Below are positions 22,075 through 32,911 of a DNA stretch of 64,000 nt, piece by piece. Under the pieces are notes generated by a model. It searched no databases. It was not told where the DNA came from and saw only the letters and a list, made by a program, of their open reading frames with translations. The stretch lies in the NCBI RefSeq assembly GCF_901709675.1, contig NC_051088.1:3357164-3421163 (forward strand). Reading direction: 5' to 3'. This stretch comes from Syngnathus acus. Taxonomy: Eukaryota > Chordata > Actinopteri > Syngnathiformes > Syngnathidae. Both the position numbers and the translations under genes were made by a program. The stretch's first letter is position 1, and each line of letters starts with the position of its first letter.

Positions 22075-24332
22075 GATGATAAACAGTAATATTATGCGGT
22101 TTTAAACACGACTTCACTCTCGAACATTTCCTATGAATATAAACCCACTGTAATTAAAAAATATATAACTAATTTTGTATTTAGAATGCTATTTTTAAAA
22201 TTACAACAGGCCTGTATATATGCACATAGCTAAGAGTAAAAATTTTCATTGCATCCAATACATCAATGACTTTCTGAAAACGAAACATACACAAGTGAGA
22301 ACAAATCTTTCTTTCACAGCTAAACTGAAAACAAGTGAAACCAAACATGGTGGTGTCTTACGACGACCCACCCATCCCCCACGTACTGTACAATGCTGTC
22401 CTTTCATCCTTTCCAAAGAGACTATAATTTTGCCTTGATGGAATAAAATGATGACAATCTTTAAAGTACCCGATTTAAAACATGTTTTCGTATGAGGAAG
22501 TTAAGCTTTACCTGGCAAGCGGCCGTCGGGTGTGTGCGTTTGTTGTTGAGGTTTCTCTTGGCAGGTCAAATCGAGAGGTTCCTCCATAAGTGTTTCAGGT
22601 TCATCTTGTTTTTGTGGAGCTACAGAAACAGAGCAGGACAAGAGTCACAAACATGTCATAAGCGCTGCTGAAATTGAAACTGTGAAAGTGCTGAGTGAGT
22701 GAGAAATGTGAGCAGATGGAGAGTAAAACCGAAAACAAAAGTGTGTTGAATAACGATGAGCAGTTTTTGTGTTTTGGGGGGGTGAAAAAGGGTGCAGCAC
22801 TATTAGCTCTGAAGTCAATTCTGTCTTGTAAAGTTGCAACAATAATGGTTTCAAAACCATAGGCCAATTCCACTACCTACAATAGAAACCACATTTTCTT
22901 TTTTTTTCCCCTTTTTTACAGACCATTGATAGTGAATGTGTAAAAGTCAACACGTGAGTGTGTACGGACGCGGAGGTTTATGGTGAGTTATAAAGACAAC
23001 AGTTTAGACAGTTTGCCATCCTGACAGTTTTACTTGTTAATAATCAAACAGCAACCATTTTCCTTCAGACACTAATCCTTGCTACAATAACAAGCTTGGG
23101 TTTTGCGTGTTAATGGTATGACTGAAGGTTTTAGCAAAAGTGCACAACAAACCATTTTAAAACACCGATTGTTTTTTTCTGCTTGCTCAAGAAGTACTTA
23201 ACAAACCTTTCGAATTATCAAAGGGGACATTTTGTTGTCATGATTGGACCGTATTGATACTACGTGTGATTTTGGAGGTAAATAAAATGTATGTCTGACC
23301 TCGCGTGTTGTCTGAGGAGGGAGACAGGGACTCTTCAATTTTTGGGACTTGCATCTGAGGCCTGTCTGTGCTTTGGATGTGAGACCTCTTTGGGGGTTGA
23401 CATACAACAGTCCTCCGTTGCTTTATCACACACTGCAGGATCTCATACAGAACGTCACCTACAGACAACCAAGATGATGTAAGAGATGTCAGTCCTGCCT
23501 GGAGTTCCTGGGTACAGCTATACCTGAGCTAGGGCAGCGGTGTCTGAAGTCCTCCTTGGTGAGCAGGCACAGGGCCCGGCCATTCATCTCAAAGTGAGCC
23601 TTCTCAGGTCGCCGGAGTGAGTACTCCTTGTGAGCCCAGTGAAGCCAGAGGGAAACGTCCTCCCTATCCCACAAAGATGGATTTATTCCTGGAAGCATAA
23701 GATGTACAAAAGAGTCGATTCAAAACAGGTGCTTGACTTCTTGTCTATGAAAAACTGACCATTTGTCTTTTTTTGTGCTGTCATAACAAAATAGATAAGA
23801 AAATCATTATGGAATGATTTGATTTGTCCGGGTTTCCTCAGGGAACAATCCCAAGGAATGAATAAAGTTGAGTCTAAGTCTATTCGGGAATATTTTTTAC
23901 TATAGCTTCGTTTTGTTTTAGGATATTATAATGTATACAAGTGTCTGTATCTGTAATTTGTGCATGGGTTTTTTTCATGTAGAGGAGGTGTTGGAAGAGA
24001 CAGAAAACGTTCTCACAATTCTGAAATAGGCATGTAAGTAAAGTAAAGTAAAGTAAAGTAAAGTAAAAATAACTAACGTAGCTGTCCAGGAAGATGCCAT
24101 AGGTCATCTTGTGAAGGAGTGCTGACTTTTGGTATCTTGTCTGGTGGGAGGTGATGCCCACTGATTTGTGTTTCAAGCATTAAAGTAGGAGCACGTCTTT
24201 TTTGACGCTCTCCCTAAAACAAAATTCACATGTCCATAAATACACACAATGGCACAGGTAATCTCCCAAAATCAACACGTTGCCATATGTGTCCCCTGAG
24301 AGGACCTTACTCACCTTCACCAACATTGACAT
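19861..24332 (-). CDS. etv7: ETS variant transcription factor 7 (TEL2)
   Basis: Eight coding exons: 24315-24332, 24078-24213, 23524-23688, 23300-23458, 22512-22619, 20328-20470, 20151-20251, 19861-20056. All junctions are GT-AG and in phase, giving 341 residues. The Pointed/SAM domain spans about residues 45-125 ([44 protein letters not shown]). The ETS domain follows at about 195-277 ([38 protein letters not shown]). The segment IIKKE, rather than IIRKE of ETV6, and the LPGQLRINP linker point to ETV7. ETV6/7 proteins polymerise through the Pointed domain and repress GGAA-containing promoters in the nucleus. The basic DNA-recognition helix is intact. The second Met two codons on is an equal start candidate. 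Confidence 0.94.
20904..21919. mobile_element. 1-kb non-autonomous hAT element in an etv7 intron
   Basis: Terminal inverted repeats CAGTGGTTCCCAAA are perfect at both ends, and the 8-bp duplication GTGTAAAA lies at 20896-20903 and 21920-21927. It has no transposase. Inside, a segment of about 215 bp is tandemly duplicated (20908-21118 and 21122-21345), each copy with a poly-C run of different length. A second hAT-like end, GGACCGGTACCGGTCCGCGG, lies at about 21565. Confidence 0.9.
22021..22071. repeat. (TA)n microsatellite
   Basis: About 25 TA units within an etv7 intron. Confidence 0.9.
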
Positions 24333-24450
24333 ATCCGTTTGCGGCTCTCCCCAAATAATAATAAAAATATATTAGCCTTAAAGTGAACAAGTAATCAGAT
24401 GAAAAGACCGAACGCAACTTATTTGTTTCTAGTGTTTTCGTATTCAACTC

Positions 24451-24473
24451 TTCCGGAAAATGAAAAACGAAAG
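24451..24473. promoter_or_regulatory. Candidate ETS site plus interferon-response-like element of etv7
   Basis: TTCCGGAA (24451-24458) is a palindromic ETS core. It overlaps GGAAAATGAAAAACGAAAG, which contains three GAAA units, two with the GAAANNGAAA spacing of IRF/ISRE sites. The distance to the etv7 start codon is about 120 bp. ETV7 is known as an interferon-induced gene in mammals, so the position is meaningful, but function is inferred. Confidence 0.5.
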
Positions 24474-26562
24474 CAAGCTCATCCTGTGGCGTGTGCGCAA
24501 AACATCCTGATTGGTCGGAACAATTCATTGCGTCCCAGCAATATGATAATGGGCGAAAAACATGACGGATGCTTTCTTTTATCCCACCATCCGTGTGAAT
24601 AATAACTTTCACCACGCTGGAATGCACAGTTTAGAGCAGATTAGTGTTTTTTTGTTTTGTTTTTTTAAACGACGGTGAAGACGACTTTGACCAGAAGAAG
24701 CCGCTCTTGTTCATCCAGCTGACAACCATTCCCCCTAATCGGAAATCGAAGAAGTACCGCTGATGACGTTTCTGTGGGAAATACAAACAGAGCAGCGCTT
24801 GTCCTCTTCATACAATCATCAAAAAGAGACAAAGAATTGAGGAAAAGAAGAGATCAAAGTAATAATTTATTGTCGCATCGAGTTTTATTCCCAATGTCGT
24901 TATTTGTGGCGGGATAACTAATGTGACTTCGGACACGTCATTAGCAAGCAGCGCTTTGCTAGCTAGTTAAAGTATGCAACCTGTCTGCAGCTGCGTATTA
25001 ATTCTAAGCAGCCTTTCTTCGTGTCTTTCAGTAGTGATTTCGTCTCTAAGAAGCAACAGTCGTCGCCTTAATACTAAAACGCATATACAATACACATTTG
25101 GTCAGATTGACTCCCATTATAAATCCCAATATTTAGTGTACGGTAAACCTGATGTTTTATCAACATTTACCCACAATTACTGCATAAATCCTTCCAATGG
25201 TGACTGAATGACAGCAAAAACAGGACATTTGTGTTGAGGGCTTACACTCCCTTAAAGGGCATGTAAAGACACTATGGGGTCCCAAAATTTATTTGATAAA
25301 GATTGACTTGTATTTTAGGAAGTTGTTGTTAATTTGTGAATAAAATTGCAATTGAGGAGTGAAGGAATAGGGTCAAAAGACACAAAACCCGCCTAGCCAC
25401 AATAACAGATACGCTCACATCTCTTTGGATAAAGTATATAAGCAGACAAGTATATTCATGGAGTCAACCAATAAAGAAGACATAACTAGACATTCTTTGA
25501 TATAAGATAATAACAGAGGTTGCTACAACTTCACAATTCAATATGTATTTCTGTGCACTGCAAAATAAATGTCTTTTGATATGTTGCCTAAATAGCTTAA
25601 TGACCCTTAAGGAACTGTGTAATGCATGCCTGATGTTTTTTCTCTAAATCATGGACACGGCCAGAGTCGTCTTGACCGTTCAGTACTTGATTATATCTTG
25701 TGTTTTGATTAAACGTCATATGTCGCCTAATGCGGGACGCCAGCTTTTCGATTACTACTGAACGCTCTGCACAGAGGGAAATATTTTGCCTAACAAAGAA
25801 AAGATGGTGGGAAGCATGATTAAACTAAGAATATAATGATGTGAGCAAAGACATGGAGTATCAAAAGAACTAACTTTGCATAGTCAGGGAACAGTAATAG
25901 ATTAATGATGTGACAGCCAAAAAGCTCACATAAATTCGTACAAAATGACAAAATTGAAAGAACGAGGTACGACAGTATATGTGCAAGGATGGAGGAGAAT
26001 GTTTACAGGAAGGTCACTTGGAGATAAAAACCAGCTGGTGCCAGAGGGAGACAGCCAAGGACTCGGCCAAAGATGATCACCAAGGCCGAAAGACGGGATG
26101 GAAGACAACAGCCCCCACACACACACACCGAATCGTCCATAACCCGCACCCACTCCCATTGAATCAAACTCTACTGCGAACTCGCCCCACCCCAACGACT
26201 CATCACCCATCAAACTCGCCCCACACCGGCATGTGCAACTGAATATAAGCTGACCAAAGAACCTTGAACGTTGCCTTTTCTGAATGGAGACTTTCTGCTC
26301 TTGAAAGGCCCAGCGCTGTATTGTACTTTCCTGAAAACAGAGCTTTCTTAACAAGAATTGTGATTGAACTCAACCAACCTGTGTAAGTCTAATTTCTGCT
26401 TCAGTGTCTTTGCATTTTCCTAAATCTGAAGAAATTAAACGAGCACGCAGTGAGTAAATTGGATAACAGGTGATTGGCAATGGCTTTTGCCGTGAGGCGC
26501 AGATAGCGCTCCCTAAATTGTGGACCAAATCCAACAGGAGTAATCGATGAAAAATCAACGGT

Positions 26563-26835
26563 TTGTTGCCGAGTTACTTCGCCCATGTAAACCTAATGGC
26601 GGATACAGCAGCGGAAGCGATGTCGTCTGACGAATCTCCCTCAGATGATTCTTCACCTTCAGATGAAAATGAAGAAGAGTATGATTTCTTTCCTGGGGTA
26701 CAAGGGTACCAATTTGAACCGGTGAGAAGTACCCCAGCGGGAGAAATCAAACCGAAAATGGCGATCATCGTGGTCGTGGGCAGGACCATGGTCAGGAAAA
26801 TGCGGATCGGCTTGGAAATATTGACTGGTTCGTAA
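26563..26835 (+). pseudogene. Acidic amino-terminal fragment, P2X-like repeat family (tentative)
   Basis: The frame has an acidic Ser/Asp stretch, then FFPGVQGYQFEPV. After a shift to another frame near 26755 the DNA reads RLGNIDWF. YxFEP followed by RLGN-DW recalls a multi-copy fish protein family with a P2X7-like cysteine-rich domain. The downstream Cys motif is absent, so the piece is truncated or has further exons that I could not find. Recognition is from memory and weak. Confidence 0.3.
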
Positions 26836-27289
26836 CAAAATATCCCATAACTAACTGCCTAAATAATTGTGAATAATTTAAAACTATTCTACTTGTTAAT
26901 ACCTACGCGCAAAATGGAAAAAAAATAAGATATTCTAACCGGAGATTGCATTGACCTAATTTTCACATGGTCCTTGTTTACATTTTGCATTTGACTGATT
27001 TTCATGAATGACTGTATTTTATATTGTAATATCATGACCAGAAAAGTTATTATAATGTAAAATATTTTGACAGTAAACATACTTTCATGGTTTTGCCACA
27101 GGTCAGTGTTCAATTATTGTGTCCCATTCAAAAGTGCCATGTAAATGCCTCTGATTTATGAATCATGACAGGTAAAAAAAATACCAAAAACACCATGATG
27201 TTTGATTGTTACATACATGGCAATCAATTGTTCTTCTGTGGGCACAGGTTGGACTGTAGGGACTGCGTCTGGCTTGAGAAGTTTTGAAG

Positions 27290-27395
27290 TAAAGTGGGGA
27301 ATTCTGACTTTAAAGTCGGAATTCTGACTTTATTCTCAGAATTCTGAGAATAAAGTCAGAATTCTGACTCAGAATTCTGAGAAAAAAAAGTCAAA
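27290..27395. repeat. Palindromic GAATTCTGA / AAAGTC cluster
   Basis: Six GAATTCTGA or TCAGAATTC units alternate with TTTATTCTC and AGAATAAAG, so the segment can fold on itself. It is a low-complexity inverted cluster; no element boundaries were seen. Confidence 0.7.
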
Positions 27396-27858
27396 ATCCT
27401 GTCACCCCTCGTTTTTCTTTTTCTTCACTGGCCCTAATCCTCTTCCGTATATATGTGACGTATTGGAGACAAAACACCAGGAAAGTGTGTGGTTCTCCGC
27501 GCGATCAATCGGTAAACAATGAGGGGGGGGGGGGGGGGGGTCCTATCATCTACGTCACGGTACCACGTGATCCAGAATGGAGAGGTTCATGACAGGGCCG
27601 GGGAAGATCGAGAAATACACACAAATTGACTGCGTTTGGCTCACGAATGCAATTTTATTTCAGATTCTATAATATTATTTGGATACAGGTGAATATAATC
27701 GAGCATTCTGAGTGGTTTTTAGAGCATGTTAAAGGTGCCTTTACATACGCTTTAACCACCAGGTGGCTCCAACGACTTTTCCTTACGACCTCTGTGTTGT
27801 GAGCAGAGCAGGCACGTGAAAGGGGAGCCGACAACTACGCGGCTCCTGGGCTGGTGCT

Positions 27859-27966
27859 ATGGCTAGTGTCCAAGAAGACGAGGAAATTCGCTCCCCTTTG
27901 GGCTTCAAGTCATTCGTTTGGAAGCACTTTGGATTCCAAAGAAAAGATGGCTCAACGGACAATTAA
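27859..27966 (+). pseudogene. BED zinc-finger start fragment (hAT/ZBED type)
   Basis: A 35-codon frame reads SPLGFKSFVWKHFGFQ, matching the first half of a BED finger (the conserved SxVWxHF). The Cys and His ligands that should follow are missing because the frame stops at 27966. Probably the leftover 5' exon of a ZBED-like hAT transposase kept in a non-autonomous copy. Confidence 0.5.
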
Positions 27967-28360
27967 AATTATTGTAAATAAATAGTTCAGTAATGCACTT
28001 TAAAGTTAATGGTATTACAAAAAAAGAAAGAATATTCATTTTTCTTTACTTATATGAGAAAAAATATAGGAATTCGATAAAGTTCAGTGTTAAAATAAGC
28101 ACTTTGTATACTACAATACTCTTGTAATTTCCTAAATAAAGAGTTTGCAGTACCTTGTTGATTTTGCGTATGAATTGTTATAAATCAGGATATTGTTCTA
28201 TATTTTTTATTTAAAAAAAATAATAATATATCGATCGTGGAGCACTATATCGTGATGTATCGTGAATGAATCACAGCAGGCTTTAAGATATCGGCAATAA
28301 TCGTATCGTGGTCCTTTGTATCGATATGATATACATATGTATATGTGTATGTATATGTGT

Positions 28361-28373
28361 ATGTATATATATA

Positions 28374-28470
<97 letters not shown>

Positions 28471-28490
28471 ATATATATCTAGTCTTATAT
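28361..28490. repeat. (TA)n / GTATAT microsatellite
   Basis: About 130 bp of TA with GTATAT interruptions; several overlapping Ile-Tyr open frames are artefacts of it. Confidence 0.9.
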
Positions 28491-28499
28491 AATATAGTC

Positions 28500-29138
28500 T
28501 TCGGAAACTCAGGCGAGCGGGGACTCCTCCGGCCGTCATGACTACTTTTTACCGCGGCACCATTGAGAGCGTCCTCTCCAGCTGTATTGCTGTCTGGGGT
28601 GGCAGCTGCACTGACCAAGACTTGAAGGCCCTGCAGCGCATTGTGAAAACGGCTAGTAAGACTATTGGTGCTTCTCTCCCCTCCTTGAAGGACATTTACA
28701 CCTCCCATCTCACCCGCAAGGCGACCAAGATTGTGAGTGATGTGAGTCACCCCGCTCACTCTTTGTTTGAACTTCTGCCCTCTGGGAGGCGGTACAGGAG
28801 CCTGCGCTCCCGCACCACCAGACTTTCCAACAGCTTCGTACTCCAGGCTGTTAGGATCCTGAACTCGCTCCCCCTTTCAGCGTAGCGTCCTGTTCTTGCT
28901 GTATGCTCACTGGCTCGGTTTTGCCCCTCATATTCAATGGGTTATTGGTCTGTTTTTATTCATCGCTCATTTTATTTTATTTTATTTATTATTTATTATT
29001 TATGGTTTGTGCCTTCTTGTTTTTGTTTTGTGTCGCCTACTTGTATGTCTCGTCACCGTGGGATGGAGGAAACGGAATTTCGGTTTCTTTGTGTGTCTTG
29101 ACATATGAAGGGATTGACAATAAAGCTGACTTTGACTT

Positions 29139-29140
<2 letters not shown>
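28500..29140 (+). mobile_element. 5'-truncated LINE 3' end (L2/Rex1-like)
   Basis: The frame 28538-28885 encodes the carboxy end of a LINE reverse transcriptase protein ([46 protein letters not shown]) ending at a stop. A 3'UTR then closes with TGACAATAAAGCTGACTTTG before a (TA)n tail. The rest of the element is missing, as expected from incomplete reverse transcription. Confidence 0.75.

Positions 29141-29204
<64 letters not shown>
29141..29204. repeat. (TA)n tail of the LINE
   Basis: About 30 TA units between the LINE 3' end and the inverted-repeat element that starts at 29205. Confidence 0.9.
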
Positions 29205-29206
<2 letters not shown>

Positions 29207-31074
29207 CGTTTTTTCCATGTATAATGCGCCCCCATGTATAATACGCACCCTAAAAATGGCATGTTGATGCTGGGAAAAAGCCTGTACCCATGTATAATAC
29301 GCACCCAAATTATTATTATTTTTTTTTCTTCCCAATGATCGTCACACACGCATCTGGGTGTGGTGAAATTTGTCCTCTGCATTTGACCCATCCCCGTGTG
29401 ATTTTGATCCATCCCCTGGGGGAGAGGGGAGCAGTGAGCAGCAGTGAGCAGCAGCGGCGCCGCGCTCGGGAATCATTTGGTGATCTAACCCCCCAATTCC
29501 AACCCTTAATGCTGAGTGCCAAGCAGGGAGGCAATGGGTCCCATTTTTATAGTCTTTGGTATGACCCGGCCGGGTTACTTAAGTCCGTAAACGTAAAATT
29601 ATTTCAGAAAAAATATCATCTTTGGGAACAACCGGATGTTATTCTGCCGGTCAGTATCACTGCGCATGCAGGAGCAAACTCGATAGCGAAGAAATATGTG
29701 AGACTCTCAACGGGATCACCAATATTTGAGTGATGTTCCAGTTATTTATCACAATTATTTATTATTATAATAATAATATATATAATATATATAATTATTT
29801 ATTTATTATTCACAATTGTCATGGTGATCTTTCTGGTGATTTCTTAACTAGGCTGGATGTATTTTTTTTGTTGGCGTTGATTTCTCCGACTGCCCAGAAA
29901 GGCACCACCGCGATCAGTTAGGTTAAAATGAAAAGAGAGGAAAGTGACGTGCGGACATGTGAAAAAGGCGGCTCTGTATGGGAGAGAAGTTGAAGAGGAA
30001 TAAAAACACCCTTGGAAACCAAAACTTGCCCCTCGTCGTGACTCGGAGCCGCAACAAATGTTTCGGATTTGTGTAGGGTACATTGTGACAGCAAACGAGC
30101 AGGTGATCGAGCAAGCGTCTGATACGAGAGCATTGTGTTCGTATGGAGCGTGTTTGAAGTGAACAGCAGAGAAGAAAGGAACAAGGCAAAGTGTTGTGAA
30201 ATAAAATATTACCTGTAATACGCATTTAGGTAGAGAACTGAACTCTCGCTCTTTATATAGCGGACCTGTCAAAAAAAAAATAAAAAATTGGACCCATGTA
30301 TTGTTAGAAAAATGTATATATATGTTATCATGCGTTCTCTAATCAATGCTTTACCGCAATATTACTGCAATATATGCTTGCTGTTTGGCCTTGCTGTTTT
30401 TATGATGTACCACAGAAGAGAAAAGGTACGGCTGGGCCAGGAGAGAGGTCAGACAGGACGCAGCTGACAACTCAGCAAAAAGAAGACATCTACCGAGACA
30501 GTTCCTTCTTAACAAAGACCACTTTGTTAGACAACATGCCTCATTGCTGTCTTGCACTTCAGATGAACCTACAAGTGACCATCAAAGTCTGGGTTTTCCA
30601 AGCTATCTTGATCGTTAGATTATGTTTGTGCGTATCCAGTAATTAATAACCTAGCTTGTCTCATCCTACACAAGGTCGTAAAACCTCCCTTGCTAGAGCT
30701 CAAGGACTTTCTCTTCTCAACTCAAACTCCTTTTTATCACGTTCTTATTATTTTGCTTACGAGGCAAAGCCCACGTGCTCCCCCCCCCTTCCTTTAGGGG
30801 CTTTCGTCTCATAATTGTGGGCAGGGCAAATCCAAATAAAAAGAGCGGGAGTGTACACAGATATTGAGTGTTGTGAGATTGTTGTAAACTATCTGTACTG
30901 CACTCCTCGCGAGAAAAGACTTGATATTCTGTCTCACTTGTGGTTTGTTTGCTGATGCTCTTCTCTTAATAGTTGTTCAGTCAGCGATTTAAACCTGACA
31001 TGTATAATGCGCACCCCAGATTTTAGGACAATAAATTAGTTAAATTTTGCGCATTATACATGGGAAAAAACGGT
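29205..31074. mobile_element. Inverted-repeat DNA element with ATGTATAATGCGC subterminal repeats
   Basis: The left end ACCGTTTTTTCCATGTATAA is the inverse of the right end TTATACATGGGAAAAAACGGT. Short direct copies of CATGTATAATACGCACCC follow inside each end. ATAC flanks both sides (29201-29204, 31075-31078), a possible 4-bp duplication, though it lies in a TA-rich site. No transposase. It is split by the solo LTR at 30302-31000 and contains another common repeat segment at about 29332-29590. Confidence 0.7.
30302..31000. mobile_element. Solo LTR, 699 bp
   Basis: The block starts TGTTAG and ends CTGACA, the TG..CA form of retroviral and Gypsy-type LTRs. TGTAT is duplicated at 30297-30301 and 31001-31005. 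Removing the block restores the motif CCCATGTATAATGCGCACCC of the host element. A polyadenylation signal (CAAATAAAAAGAGCGGGAG) lies near 30832. No internal protein-coding part is present, so this is the product of LTR-LTR recombination. Strand inferred as + from the signal only. Confidence 0.8.
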
Positions 31075-31083
31075 ATACATATA

Positions 31084-32714
31084 CAGTGCCTTGCGAAAGT
31101 ATTCGGCCCCCTTGAACTTTTCAACATTTCGCCACATTTCAGGCTTCAAACATAAAGATATAAAATTTTAATTTTCTGTCAAGAATCAACAACAAGTGGG
31201 ACACAATCGTGAAGTGGAACGAAATTTATTGGATAATTTAAACTTTTTTAACAAATAAAAAACTGAAAAGTGGGGCGTGCAATATTATTCGGCCCCCCTT
31301 GCGCTAATACTTTGTAGCGCCACCTTTTGCTGCAATTACAGCTGCAAGTCGCTTGGGGTATGTCTCTATCAGTTTTGCACATCGAGAGACTGGAATTCTT
31401 GCCCATTCTTCCTTGCAAAACAGCTCGAGCTCAGTGAGGTTGGATGGAGAGCGTTTGTGAACAGCAGTCTTCAGCTCTTTCCACAGATTCTCGATTGGAT
31501 TCAGGTCTGGACTTTGACTTGGCCATTCTAACACCTGGATACGTCTATTTGTGAACCATTCCATTGTAGATTTGGCTTTATGTTTTGGATCATTGTCCTG
31601 TTGGAAGATCAATCTCCATCCCAGGCTCAGGTCTTTTGCAGACTCCAACAGGTTTTCTTCCAGAATGGTCCTGTATTTGGCTCCATCCATCTTCCCATCA
31701 ATTTTAGCCATCTTCCCTGTCCCTGCTGAAGAAAAGCAGGCCCAAACCATGATGCTGCCACCACCATGTTTGACAGTGGGGATGGTGTGTTCAGGGTGAT
31801 GAGCTGTGTTGCTTTTACGCCAAACATATCGTTTTGCATTGTGGCCAAAAAGTTCGATTTTGGTTTCATCTGACCAGAGCACCTTCTTCCACATGTTTGG
31901 TGTGTCTCCCAGGTGGCTTGTGGCAAACTTTAAACGAGACTTTTTATGGATATCTTTGAGAAATGGCTGTCTTCTTGCCACTCTTCCATAAAGGCCAGAT
32001 TTGTGCAGTGCACGACTGATTGTTGTCCTATGGACAGACTCTCCCACCTCAGCTGTAGTTATCTGCAGTTCATCCAGAGTGATCATGGGCCTCTTGGCTG
32101 CATCTCTGATCAGTCTTCTCCTTGTTTGAGATGAAAGTTTGGAGGGACGGCCGGGTCTTGGTAGATTTGCAGTGGTCTGATACTCCTTCCATTTCAATAT
32201 AATTGCTTGCACAGTGCTCCTTGAGATGTTTAAAGCTTGGGAAATCTTTTTGTATCCAAATCCGGCTTTAAACTTCTCCACAACAGTATCGCGGACCTGC
32301 CTGGTGTGTTCCTTTGTCTTCATGGTTCTCTCTGCGCTTTAAACAGAACCCTGAGACTATCAAAGAGCAGGTGCATTTATACGGAGACTTGATTACACAC
32401 AGGAGCATTCTATTTATCATCGTCAGTCATTTAGGACAACATTGGATCATTCAAAGATCCTCACTGAACTTCTGGAGTGAGTTTGCTGCACTGAAAGTAA
32501 AGGGGCCGAATAATATTGCACACCCCACTTTTCAGTTTTTTATTTGTTAAAAAAGTTTAAATTATCCAATAAATTTCGTTCCACTTCACGATTGTGTCCC
32601 ACTTGTTGTTGATTCTTGACAAAAAATTAAAATTTTCTATCTTTATGTTTGAAGCCTGAAATGTGGCGAAATGTTGAAAAGTTCAAGGGGGCCGAATACT
32701 TTCGCAAGGCACTG
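31084..32714 (-). mobile_element. Full-length Tc1-like transposon
   Basis: A 1631-bp element bounded by TA dinucleotides. The ends CAGTGCCTTGCGAAAGTATT and its inverse are nearly perfect and continue for about 210 bp (a few mismatches). The long inverted repeats contain the usual inner motif TTCGGCCCC. It sits in an AT microsatellite. Confidence 0.95.
31304..32323 (-). CDS. Tc1-family transposase, intact
   Basis: An uninterrupted 339-codon frame. Residues about 1-110 form the paired-like DNA-binding region with two helix-turn-helix parts (KKISQALNISRSTVQAI, then GRPSKLSSQTRRRLIRD with its GRPR-like hook). The catalytic core carries D152 ([11 protein letters not shown]), D243 (FQQDNDPKH) and E278 (NPIENLWKEL), with 34 residues between the last two, the DD34E triad of Tc1. 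The length is normal for the family. The transposase binds the terminal repeats and cuts and pastes the element at TA sites in the nucleus. No stop or frameshift was found, so this copy may be active or recently so. Confidence 0.95.
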   Translation of the reverse strand: MKTKEHTRQVRDTVVEKFKAGFGYKKISQALNISRSTVQAIILKWKEYQTTANLPRPGRPSKLSSQTRRRLIRDAAKRPMITLDELQITTAEVGESVHRTTISRALHKSGLYGRVARRQPFLKDIHKKSRLKFATSHLGDTPNMWKKVLWSDETKIELFGHNAKRYVWRKSNTAHHPEHTIPTVKHGGGSIMVWACFSSAGTGKMAKIDGKMDGAKYRTILEENLLESAKDLSLGWRLIFQQDNDPKHKAKSTMEWFTNRRIQVLEWPSQSPDLNPIENLWKELKTAVHKRSPSNLTELELFCKEEWARIPVSRCAKLIETYPKRLAAVIAAKGGATKY

Positions 32715-32755
32715 TATATATATACACACATACACACATCTATATATATATAAAG

Positions 32756-32911
32756 ATCTGGGCAAAGAAGTGGGGAAAACCAACAATTGGGCAGTTGATA
32801 ACCAACTTGACAGATGAGAAACAACTTGAGAATTACTTTTACCTGTCTGACAATGATGCTTTGGTCATGATGCCTTTGTCTGTATTGAATGACTTGAGGC
32901 TGCCTGCCTAA
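32756..32911 (+). CDS. Unassigned 52-codon carboxy-terminal exon candidate
   Basis: An open stretch begins just after a TATATAAAG acceptor-like sequence. It runs IWAKKWGKPTIGQL and on to DALVMMPLSVLNDLRLPA before the stop TAA. A + strand polyadenylation signal (GATAAATAAAAGG) follows about 20 bp later. Composition resembles real protein rather than repeat. I recognise no family. Upstream exons, if any, would lie beyond the Tc1 and LTR insertions. It could equally be the end of an old element protein. Confidence 0.3.
   Translation: MWAKKWGKPTIGQLITNLTDEKQLENYFYLSDNDALVMMPLSVLNDLRLPA

Larger units (their letters stand above)
24333..27858. other. Upstream region of etv7, mostly unassigned
   Basis: Apart from the GAAA array and the short acidic fragment at 26563 no gene was supported. 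The region 25900-26380 ends in sequence resembling an LTR R-U5 segment (GAATGGAGACTTTCTGCTC), but no boundaries or duplications were found. 27290-27395 holds a palindromic GAATTCTGA repeat. Confidence 0.35.

Noticed and set aside
25910-26380. Possible second LTR (GAATGGAGACTTTCTGCTC region)
   Set aside because: No TG..CA boundaries or target duplication could be located.
28207-28759. Long Ile-Tyr open frames on both strands
   Set aside because: They are translations of the (TA)n array and change with repeat length.
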